From: Sipunculus nudus
Lineage: Eukaryota; Annelida; Sipuncula; Golfingiida; Sipunculidae
NCBI GenBank assembly: GCA_026874595.1
Contig: CM049322.1
Span: forward strand, 48,215,340 to 48,279,339
Length of the DNA stretch: 64,000 nucleotides
Direction: 5' to 3'
Positions 38,298 through 50,200 of this stretch are shown piece after piece. Both the position numbers and the translations under genes were made by a program. Under the pieces are notes generated by a model. It made no database searches. It saw only the letters and a list, made by a program, of their open reading frames with translations, and had not been told where the DNA came from. The stretch's first letter is position 1; each line of letters begins with the position of its first letter.

Positions 38298-40199
38298 CAT
38301 ATTTGCATGCAAATACATGCTGAATCGCAAGGCAGTATAAGTGCTGCCATCTACCGTCAGATAAATGTATCAACTATTTGAAAGAGTGGTATACATACGT
38401 TGCCAAGTTTATAAAAGCACGGACATTTTTGCATGAAATAAGATGAATAAAATTACCTTTGTTTCTTCCAACAATATATTCACTAAAATACTTAAATACA
38501 TGCATATAAATTACATGTATAAGCAAACTATGGCACAATGCGGGTACCCATTGCGGTGCCCATCATCTGAAGTTAAATCTCATTGTTGAAGCTCAAATAC
38601 AAGTTGACAATAAATTCCGCTATTGTGTTTTACTACTGATGGGGATGTCGAGTTGTTGGTATGAAATTTTGTGAGTAATTTTAAGGATGCATAAAGTCTG
38701 TCATTATGGGAGATATTAGTGTGTAGTTATTCTACATCAAAATTTACTCAAATAGAATGTTAGCTAGATCTTGCTTTTAAAGTCACTAGACAGACACGGT
38801 TGAGGTGATCTGGGATCACCGCCCCGGTTGTCTCTTTAGACTATTAATTTTGCTGAGCTGATAGACGAGACGCCACCGACAAGCCAAGCCCCCAAAAGCG
38901 AGGAGAGGTCGCCCACCTACCCGCACCGGGGACCAGAAAGACCGGGAGGAGTCGAAGAGGAGAGCGACACTTACAGCGCCACACCCTCACAAGAAATAGA
39001 ATGTTGTTGAATCTCGTTGGTTTGGGTTCGTTTGTTTAAGAAATCTTGGGTTTCTTGGACGTGGCTGTTGTAATTTTGGAAAATAGGTTTTAACCAATAT
39101 TCTACAAAGCGTGATATTTTTGCAGTGAGTGTGAAATGATGGAACGACCAGGGATGCCTTGTTTGTGTATTTTGGTGTATAGAAGTAGACAGGTTTGGGA
39201 ATAAATGGGATTAATCCGTTCATTTGATGGTGTATTCCTGCTGTAATGTCGAGATTAGACCGTTTAGTTCTTGAAAATATTGTTCGTTTAGATCTTCTTT
39301 TTATTTTTTTTTTATAATACTGATTAAGTTGGCATTAAGTTTTATTTAGTTGGCAATACGCCAATAAAAAAGTTGGCAATACGCCAATAAAAAAAGGTTA
39401 GCATTACGCTTCTTCTACATAGTCATTCTTATTTTGTATAACAGTGGCTCCCCCTGTTATCAGGTCTGATAACAATATTATTTGTGTTAATGTATAAATC
39501 TAATGTTTTTTTCCGCCCGGGTAGAGGTGTCGATCTAGTGTAACCATCAGTTTTAATTTTTTTATCCATTTATTTGTATTGTCTGTATGTTTTATCTGAG
39601 TCTCAAATAATGTATTCTGCGGAGTCTCCGGAAAAATGTCTTCAAGATTTCCGCACAACTCAATACTATCTACTGCTTTAGTCGGGCTAAACGTGAGACG
39701 CTTCGAGAGCAATTTAGTTTCAGAATTATTTAATTTATAATCAGATTAGTTGATGACATTACATCGGTCAGATGTCGCATGTCTATGAATGTGATTGTTG
39801 TCAAACTGTTATGCATGAAGCCAAGTTATGCTCCGACCGGTAAGTTAGTGTCTAGCGCTTTATTGGACTGTCTGTGGCCATTTATTCTGAGACTTAGCAT
39901 TAGGCTGGTTTCGCCTATATAATTAACTCCTGGACATATTTTACATGGGATGGCATAGACTACACCTTTACTGGTGCAGTCAAAGTGTCCCTGAATAGTG
40001 TGTTTGGCACCATGGATAATAAGGGTTTCCTTGCGGACTATGAGTGGGCATGTGCGACAGCGCGGTCTTTTACATGGGAATGTACCGTTAGTGTTATCAT
40101 ATCTGAAGCTTTGATTTTGTACTATTTTTTTATGTAGATTATGGGGTTGTTTAAAAGAGAGGAGTGGTGTATCAGGAAAGAGGGGTTTTAATGTAGGGT

Positions 40200-40235
<36 letters not shown>

Positions 40236-41002
40236 CATTCTAGTTCGTCTTCAGTGATACAATATCGTTAGTGTTACAGTTATATATGTGACGTATATAT
40301 TTCCCTATATACGTCTTTGCCAACCCATTGGTAAAATAACATTTTGTGTTGCATCATATCATAGTTTCATGTCTTAATCTGAACTTTTTTCTTTCCTTCT
40401 TATCAAGCTATCTGGCTTTCAGGCTATATCTCTCCTTAATACTCTTTAATATTTTTAGTCTTTGGACTCTTAATTCTTTTCTCTCATATTGCTCGCCTCC
40501 GTAACATATATTGCTAGTTTGTTTACTACACTCTAAGAAAAAAGGGTTCTTGGGGGTTCCATGCAGAACCTGTATGGTTCCAGCTGGAACCATGGTTCAA
40601 GTTAGAACCGTTTTTAATATCCATGGGTTCCAGATAGCCCACTTAAGGTTCTTCGTGTGTTCTGCCCGAAGAGAGGAGTGCCTGATAGAACCCTACAGTA
40701 TCATTACGTGTGTTAGTCAGTTAGAATCTGTATTCACTAATTTTGTGTAATAAATAATGTCATTATCTTAACTCATCTTATCTTTTATAAAATCGTATTA
40801 AAGTTTCATTTTGTTTTATCTTACCTTATGTTATATTGTAATTTTAATAATAAAACTAATAGAGATATAGAAATATATAATATGATATAATATTAAATCA
40901 TAATAGCATATTATATATTACATAATAAATAATAAATGAAACATATATATACATATATATACACACCACAAATATAAAAATATATAAACATTTTTGTATG
41001 TG

Positions 41003-41068
<66 letters not shown>

Positions 41069-41235
41069 TATTCAGTGGCGGATCCCCTTTTGAGCTAAAA
41101 CAACTTTTTTAGGGGTTCAAACCAAATTTTGCGACCCTGACCCCCTACTGAACGGTGCAGACATTTTTTTTTGGATTACATTAAGCTTTCCTGGGCTTTG
41201 ACCCTCGCCTTCCCAAAATACTGTATCTGCCCCTA

Positions 41236-41307
<72 letters not shown>

Positions 41308-41950
41308 CTACACCTGATGGCGGTATCGATTTTGTTCATAATGCAAGGAAAGATTAACATTACACTGACATCATAAACTCGACATTTTCCCCCTAAACTC
41401 GTCAGAAATAACGCGAAGTGATCCCGTCAGAGCCCTCATCAGGCAGATGGGTTAGTCCAAGCAGCGGGAGGCGGGCTACGGGTGACGAGTTGCCTGGTCG
41501 GGCGCGAACAGCGGGGGGCGCATGGCAGCATCTGGTCACTCCATGTGTGCTGGCATTCGCAGGCTACTGTCACGTGGCAGCATCTCAGCGGCCTTTTCGA
41601 ATGTCTAACAGCTTTGAACGAAGACATCAACAACGGCCATTTTGAATATGCTTTACCAGTCCCTCTCGAAAAGTGAAAATTGCTGAAAAAAAGAAGACTC
41701 TAGGGGTACGGGTAAGTCGCTGTGTGGTGGATCGCTTACAACGACCCGCTATCACTCTGATGTTTAGAAAATCTCAGCGTTTTTATACAGCATTAAGTCT
41801 AGATTCAGCCTTCAATAATGCCAAGAGAAAAGGCCAGTTAAAGCCACGTGTTCTTGTATTGTGTATATGGGTGCCCTGGCAGATTGGTCATTTATGTATA
41901 ATAATCTGCAGTGCCAGCTATGTGTTTTCATACTCAAGTACACATTAATG

Positions 41951-42001
<51 letters not shown>

Positions 42002-45000
42002 TATATATGGGGGGGTGCGTGCGTGCGTTTGTATATAAGTACACCAACACACAATAAACGCACACATGAGTATACTATAATATATGTATGTGGATTTGTT
42101 TCGCCTTATTACTATGGGTAGCATTGCATTGATATAGACCATATTTCATATTGGATTATAATATGTGTATATTTCATATTAATTAAATATATTTTCTGTG
42201 TATTTGTAGATTCGACTGTAAATAATATTTATCTCTTTTTCATTAAAATTATTAGTTTAATTGCCTCTGCATTGATAAAATACCGCCATTCTGAATTAAT
42301 GAACTGATTATGGCTTATTCTTTAATATATATATATATATGCTTATAACATTAACTTATCGTTCTTCCAGAGAGCATGATCAAAGAAGCTATATATTTGT
42401 CAGCATTTTTTCAGAAAGGCAGAAATGTGTTATGTTGTTGACACAATTTATATAGCATATAAAAATTTGTTCTTTTCAGAACTGACCATCAGTGCTGCGA
42501 CAGTATAACTTCCATGGCTGTTTAAAGAGAAAGATGAACAACTGTTTGTCCTGAATAAGGTAGGTGTATTCTGCATTACTGAATATGTCTCATTATTCCT
42601 CCAAAATTCAAACCTTTTTTTTTTATTAAAATTAAAACCTCAAGCACAGGCATGTTTTACAATGAAAGAGGTTTAATCTGGATCATTTATTTATTGTTGC
42701 TTGGTTATATTTTGTTTTAACAGTTTTACCAGGTAATACATAGATTGTACATATTACATTGTATCCCATCTGTGACGTATATATAAGGAAGATGAGACAT
42801 TTGTCACAGTGAGTTACAGGACAATGTCCACAGATCTCCATGCATGTTCAGATTGCTTACTTATTGTTTCCTTCTTTCTTTTGCAGGCTGATGCCAAACT
42901 GACGCCGTGTGAACTGTTTAAGGATTTCAGGAAGGGAATCCATTGACTGCTAAGAGGGCATCAATCCTGGTAGATCGCGTCATGGTCGTAGACGAGGATC
43001 CAACTATGGACGCTACAACAACCTAATGTTGTGTCATAGGGTTGTACTTTATGTTTAGTACAGTTTATCCTAAGGGACTGACAAACACGTAGGAATTTCT
43101 CCATGCGCAGGTGTTGAACCTGCCAGATCCACCCAAAACACAAAGGCCAACAGTCGTAAGGGTCTGTGGGGCCCTAGGATTGTGAATAAAGGTCAAAGGC
43201 GACACAAGTAAAAAATGAAACGGTGCGGCTGTGTGTTATGCTCGGTGTGTAGAAGTTTGAAATCAAGCCCTCAAATCGACCGTTTTAGGGATCATTTTAT
43301 TGAAATATTGCTCATCACACCTCTTGAATATTACCATAAAATCAACACTGTTAGAAAGATCAGGAAGCGGTAATGAAGATAAAGTTTTAATAACTGTGTT
43401 ACGAGGCCATGAAAATGATGAGCATATTTATAGGTGTCTAAATGATGTAATCCGGTCTTGTAAATTTCATACAATGGATCCGTTGCATGTGTCGTGGATA
43501 ATATTACTGCATACATTATATGGATATCAGATTCAATATATGTTACCCTAGGACTGACCGAGTATGAAGAATGAACGTTATCCCGTACTGTTTGAAAGAG
43601 TCGTTTGCGATTTTAAGATATGCAATATCATCAATCCATGCCGCATGGTTATGTTTATATAATTATTTACAGTTGTTTATGATATGGAAATTAAAATGTT
43701 TTAACATGGAACATGTTTGTTTTTTTTTCAGTTTAGAATCAAGGCATATTTTAACCACAACAAACACAGCACAAGAACAGCCTTTTACATTTAAGCAATG
43801 AAATGAAGTTGATCCTAAGAAATATTTTGCCAAATATTTTGCATGAATTGCCCAAGTGTGCTTCTCCACCATATAGCTGCTTTATCTCAATATCACCATC
43901 ACATCACAACATAAAGTAATACCCTAAATGCATAAAATCCGACTGGTTAAGGTAAAGAGAACCCATATTCTAAAGAATATTTCGTAATTCCATAAAGAAC
44001 CTTTCAGTAGGGTTACAAGAAACATCCATTGTTAGGGTTATACATAGAACCCTTGGGGTTCCATGAAGGACCATAAGAGAGGGTTCTATGAAGAACCCTG
44101 ACGAACCTTTCAGTTGGGTTCTAAGAAGCACCCATTGTTAGGGTTATATATAGAACCCTTGGGGGTTCCATGAAGAACCCTAAGAGAGGGTTCTATGAAG
44201 AACCCTGACCAGAGGGTTCCACCTGGAACCTTTCAGGGTTCCCCACTGGATCCACTCTAAAGAACCCTTAAGGGTTCTACACGTAACCCTTTTTTCTTAG
44301 TGTGTACAACCGCTCTTTCAACATTCATCAGTTCAATAAATGTTATACTACTAGGATTCTTCAAATATCGTTCTGGCAAATATTGTTCTCTGATATCTTT
44401 ACACTAATCGCATTTCATCATGAATACCAATCTTCTACTTCTGTTATACCATATGTTTCAAAATATCTACATATTCTCTCTTGTAACATCTCACCATTAT
44501 ATCTACCCTCCTCTACTCTTAATATATAACTGGAACATCTAAATCTAGCAAGTAACATTCTCAAAACTTTGATTTAATAATGCTCAAATAGTATCCTAAT
44601 CTCACACATGTTGGAATTGTCTGTACCAGTTCAACTTGTTAGTACTTCCAATTTCCATTTCAATACATTGTTCTTTATTCCCCACACCCTATGATAATCA
44701 TACATAAGCAAAATCATACCTGAATAATAAGGTTTCGACTGCTGTAGCCAATGTCACTCCACCTATTTCACCCAGTGCTTTCATTTTTAAATTACAATTT
44801 TAGGAATTCTGCTGCCCCTTAATTTCCTGTATAAGTAACCAGTATTTAATGCATTTCACGTAATAAATACAAAACAGAATTTGCAGAATTTAACTTGTAC
44901 AGGCTCTATCATTTCAATTTTATTATAATCCAATATTTCAACTCCATATGTTAAAATTGGAACAATAATTTTATTACACAATTTAACAGAAGTTTCAGGT

Positions 45001-48000
45001 GGCATTCCATTTCAAAAATATTGTATACTGTATATTTTATTCAATGCTTTCTCTGCCTTAGAACGTTATATTTGCATTATGAATATAACTGTTACTCGCG
45101 TTACAGTATAAGTATTTGGGTTAAATTAGTGTATTTTGAGAGGAATTTTGTTTCTTTGTATGATAGTATTGCTATTTGTGTACGTTATTGTTTATTTTCG
45201 CTACAGTAGTGTAACTCACATTACAGTAGCGTTATTAACGTCACACAAGTAGTATTTCCAATAGTACAGTGTTTTGCTTTGCATGAGTGCTATTTACATC
45301 ATAGCGTTTTATTTGCATCATAAAATTATAATTTAAACTTCAGTGTTATTTGCTTTCATTGGTGTTATTTTACTTTACGTGAGTGTTATTTTGCGGACTT
45401 GATTCTCTTATTGGTCAGATGCTACACCATCCGAGGGAACCGCCGCCGCCACAACGAACATCCCACTCGGGGAAAACCCCATGAATGCTCCCGTGGCGGA
45501 CTTCACTCCGGACACCAAGAGGGGGAAAATTATAGAACAAGCCAAGAAACCAAGCAGGATTTTCGGCAGGATATTCCCTGTCGGGAGTGGGGAGGAGGCC
45601 ATCACCATCCTCAAGCTGGCCTGGCCTGTGGTAAGCGTACACACACACACACATATATGTTTATATATTTGTATGTATGTATGTAATGTCGCGAAGACAA
45701 ATCGCTCAGGAAAAATATTTAGCCGATCCGGGATTCGAACTCATGTCGGTGGCGCACATGTCCGGCGTTCGAACCGCTTCGCTAAAAAGCTAACTGCACC
45801 AGCGAGATAGTTCCGTCCGAATTTATATCACCCCGTTACACACCTTCTCTTAAAAGCGGTCTGCTCTCAGCACAAGATGAACTATCCCAGGTGTCACACC
45901 TTCGGTGAACTAGGTGGCGGTAATTGCTCAATTACTTCACCATTCCCCGAGCCACAAAGTTTGTCGACATTCCCGGACGAGCCCCCATTTTATGTATATA
46001 TATATAAAGGGAGTCTCCTTCTCTTCATAGTTCAGTATTTACTTCGTTTTTCTAGTCAGGCATCGATGTTATTCTTGAAACTCTTCATTTAATTGGTTCA
46101 AAAGGTTTATCGTTTATTCTACTTATGTGTTACATCGCCACCAGTAGTCGGGTATTTAAGCGTTCGAATGTCAGGTGAAGCCACTCTTGCATTCGAACTT
46201 GTGGCATCAGTCACATGTGGCAGATAACTATCGCGAATGGTGACCTTTGGACACCGGGTTGCCTCATGGCCACCAGCCCGCTGTGCACCCTTCCCGATCT
46301 GTTTCCTTCCGCCAATATCGAAATCAGTTCCATGAAAGAACGCATAATTCAGGTATGATTCTGTATACCCTGGTGGCCTAAGGACACCACATGTATAATG
46401 CTGTATACCCTGGTGCCCTAGAGATACCCTAGGTATGATGGTTTTCTTCCTGGTGGCCTGAGGACACCACAGGTATAATGATGTGTATCCTGGTATCCTC
46501 ATGGCGGAAGGAAGTAGATCGAGAGGAAAGCACAGCGGGTTGGGGGTCTGAGGCCAATCGGTGTCCCAAGGCCACCATTCGCGAAAGTAATCTGCCACCT
46601 GCGCATCATCCAGTGCCTGTATGCACTGCTGACACCTGGTGGCCACATAACATACGAAATCACCACGAGCCCGATCATAGTTAATTGTTAGCATTTCGTT
46701 TATGTTGACAATCTCAGTTTACACATTTTTTTACAAACTGATTTGTACCAGTTCAATCAAACGTACTAATTGAGACCACTTGAAGTAGAAGTAAATAATA
46801 ATCTTGGTGCTTTTTTGGTCATGTTCGGTGTTTTCGGTGCTTTTTGGCCATTTCAGTTATAGTCTGACCCTAATACCCTCTCTCCAACTCCTTTAATCTC
46901 AAACGTCTACTACAATCTTTTCATCAGATTTGCTCAATGGTTACCGGTTCTATTCTGCCATTAATCCTTTGGCTGCATTTTCCGTTCTCCTCAGCTGTAC
47001 GGTTAGTTCGCTCTCCTCCTCTAGGAAATGTCTTGTACTGTATCCGGCTGACATCTAGATATAGGATAAGAAATGTAACAGCAGTCGGCTGCATGTACTT
47101 GGTTATGTATTTCTTATTTTTGAGTTTGACCAAAATGACAAGGCTCGGTCTGATTTTAGTTGTGCTGTGTCTGTGGTTTTACTACGTGTCCTCTTATTTT
47201 AAAACCTACCTTAAATGAATCAATTCCTGATAAGAAATTGTATCTCAAAACAATATGATAACCTACAGTCAAATATAAGAGAAAAATCGTGCATCACGTT
47301 CATTTATCAATCTTAATATTTCTATAATGATGTCCATCACTAAATAAGTACATATCACAAGCAAACTATCTTGAACGTTACTGCTTGTAGCCCTTTCTTG
47401 TTACCGGCTTTGATAGCTTTAATTTTCAGTAAAGAAGCAATTTCTTGTTTCTTGACTGATAAATGTCAATGCGTTTATCATTTAATTTCTGTCTGTCTTC
47501 AGGTCCTGGCTGACTGCTTGTACTCACGTCATGTGTTCTCATTTAGCTACCGTTTTGTTCCAGGATCTTGCTAATCCTTGTACATAATTATAACTGTGTT
47601 CATCACTAATTCTTGTATTTACAGGTTTTGGCTACCTTTCTTATGTAATTGCACTTAAATGGTTTAGAGAGAATCGACTGAGTATTAATCCCCAAAAATC
47701 ATCATTCATATTATTTGGCCCTAAGTCTAAAACCAATGGAAATCAACTGAACATTTCCATGGATAACATTACAGTGATGCCGGTTGAACACACAAAGCTT
47801 TTAGGTGTTATCATCGACGCTGGTCTTACATGGAAAAAACATATTCAACTGGTGTGCGACAAAATAGTATCAAAACTAGGTCTCCTTTTCAGATTAAGTA
47901 AAACCTTAGATGTCTTTAGTTTAAACACACTTTACAATGCCTTAATTCAGAGTCACATTGATTATTGTATATCTGTCTGGGGTAATTCCTCCAAAACGTA

Positions 48001-50146
48001 TTTATTACAACTCCAAAAACTTCAAAATAGAGCTGCTAGAATCGTTACTAAAACTTATGATACCAATATATCCTCTACATCATTGATTGCAACATTGGGT
48101 TGGATGAATGTTAAACAGAGATACCAATATTTTGTTTCTTTAATGGTCTTTAAATGTTTGTCTGGTAATGTCCCTCCCTCTCTTACGCATACGTTCAACC
48201 GTGTTAATAGTGTATATAATACTCGTTTTTCTCAGGGCTTCAATTTATCATTACCTAAACCAAACAGAATCCTTCAAAGCAAGTCTTGCATATGCTGGTC
48301 CCATCCACTGGAATTCTTTACCTGTAAGTGTCAAATCTGCAACCAGTCTCTACCAGTTTAAATCATTGTACAAGCAATTTATGCCATATAATTTTTCATA
48401 GCTTGTTCACGGGTGCCTTATCGTCTTTGTATTCATCACCTATATTACTGTGTCATTATGTAATATATTTATTGTGAAATCACGATCTTACATGTTTTAA
48501 TTTTTAGTCAGGCCTCTTATTTAAATTTATTTACTCAATATTCGTGTATATCATTTAAGAATTTCTTTTTTCTATGATCATTTTAAACCATAAATGTATA
48601 ACTGTTTTTTTATGTATGCATGTATTTTAGTTTCAGTTCTTTCATATTTGCTTTTTTATCTGTGTACTTATCGATATCATCTAGACCAGGACCCTATTGA
48701 AAAACAGCTTTTGCTGAATAGGCTATCCTGGTTAAATATGTATTATAAATAAATAAATAAATAAATAAATAAATTGTGTTCATCATTTAACTATTGTGTT
48801 GTCTTAGAAACTGACTAACATTTTGTTTTATTTACTGTGCTTTCAGTAATTTTGTGTTTATTTTCAGGGTATGATTAACGTGCTGTACATCATACCATAC
48901 ACTATAAGACTGACCTTATTTTTCAGGAATGTTATGTTTTTTTCAGGTTTTGGCTAACTTTAGTGCGCCATCCTTTTCACTATCAATATGGTCTAATTTT
49001 TCAGTATTATTTTAATGTTTTAGCCATTTTTCTGTACGTCATCCCCTTTAAAATCAGTATGGCTTTGTTTTTCAGTAATTTTGTTTTTTCTTCTAGGTTT
49101 TGGCTAACTTTCTGTACGTCATCCCGTTCACAATCAGTATGGCCTTTGCGGGCCGTCTTGGCACTGAGACCTTGGACGCCGTGGCCCTGGCTCTCACGGC
49201 AAGTAAAACTTTCATTTGTCATCTTATGGTGTAAACACTGTAATAACTAACGAATAACTGGGGTGTAATGTAAGAGGATAACTGTAGCCCCTATGCTATA
49301 AATCAAGGGATTAGATGATTATATATGATACTTGTGATAAGTTACTATGTCACAAATAATTAAAATTCCAATTGCTAATACTATGTTTTACCATTTCTAA
49401 TGGATGTTTGCTGTATTGCTGGCGGGATTGCAGACGTTTCAGACAGAACTGGGTGTTCTATGACTCAAACGTGGGCTTCGTGTTGCGTGGTTGTGTCTTT
49501 AACTACTGCATAAGAAAAGACAAACGCTTTAAGTGGAACCTTTTCAATAAAAAAGAGACATCAAATTAGTTATCAGAATTTGAATCTGAAAATATAATCT
49601 TTCTTTATCGTGTTTGGTTCAACTTAATTGTACCTGATTCGTGATTTTCAGCACCTGTAGATGTCACAACAGACGATTTTCTTTTACAGTTTGTGAATCT
49701 GACCGGGACCTCCGTTGGGTTTGGTTTGGCGACAGCCCTTGATACGCTGCTCTCACAAACGTACGCTGCAAACCCGAAAAACGTGGGGGCAGTGTTACAA
49801 AGAGGTAAATACACATGCATCAACAGAGCAGTCAGAGAACGCATACCTCCTCCATCCAAATCTGGGCCTACATCTATATATCTGACACTACATTTTATTA
49901 CTATTTATTCCCTTGACCATGACCTACTTTCTCATATCATTTCATTTCAATTCATATAATTTAATTTGTGTGTGTGACATTAGTGGAAACTTTCTGAAAG
50001 ACCATCTCTCTAATAAGAACATCTGCTATTAAGGCAGACCTGAGCGAACTAAAAGCATTCACCACTAAAAAGACCATCCGAAAATTGAGACTGCTTTTTG
50101 CTAGCCTCGGGTGATCCTATTACACAGATTTAACTGTATATATAAT

Positions 50147-50200
<54 letters not shown>

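Larger units (their letters stand above)
37210..39712 (-). mobile_element. Degraded Penelope-like retroelement (RT and remains of endonuclease)
   Basis: Read on the minus strand, pieces appear in the order expected for a Penelope-like element: an N-terminal segment at 39712-39500 ([20 protein letters not shown]), a fingers segment at 39223-38987, [10 protein letters not shown] at about 38550, the palm motif [12 protein letters not shown] at 37877-37653 with the usual catalytic YIDD changed to YIND, the linker RCNRICSD at about 37550, then directly NLQVGEHF-like endonuclease end sequence. The last junction implies an internal deletion of the endonuclease core. Stops and frameshifts occur throughout, so it is dead. 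Confidence 0.72.
40529..44304. mobile_element. 3.8-kb DNA transposon with CACTCTAAGAAAAAAGGGTT terminal repeats
   Basis: The left end CACTCTAAGAAAAAAGGGTT and the right end (inverted, CACACTAAGAAAAAAGGGTT) match at 19 of 20 positions. A TA flanks both ends, and excision with one TA restores an open frame in the host retrotransposon. Subterminal DNA is packed with AGAACCCT/AGGGTTC motifs, including a roughly 115-bp tandem duplication at 43990-44225. Ends and subterminal repeats resemble CACTA/EnSpm elements, although a TA duplication would also fit Tc1/mariner. Inside are exon-like pieces, for example at 42498-42560 (frame [18 protein letters not shown] donor) and 42887-42946 ([19 protein letters not shown], stop). 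I cannot name them and see no intact transposase. Confidence 0.7.

Noticed and set aside
39826-40212. Naiad-type element with N-terminal endonuclease
   Set aside because: Remains of a C-terminal endonuclease follow the RT at 37570-37210, so a tandem pair of ordinary Penelope-like copies fits better.
41418-41645. GC-rich open frame inside the TIR element
   Set aside because: Open in several frames because of GC composition. No domain and no borders could be supported.
45713-45795. Functional tRNA gene on the minus strand
   Set aside because: A and B boxes are present, but I cannot pair a 7-bp acceptor stem, and the sequence runs into AT-rich tail DNA as in a SINE.
46119-46694. 191-codon minus-strand open frame
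   Set aside because: It coincides with an inverted-repeat element, the repeats read through in the frame, and no protein motif is visible.
48868-49060. Additional real exons of the MATE gene upstream of exon 3
   Set aside because: The copies repeat the same protein segment, contain stops or shifted frames, and including them would break the conserved helix. They look like decayed duplicates.
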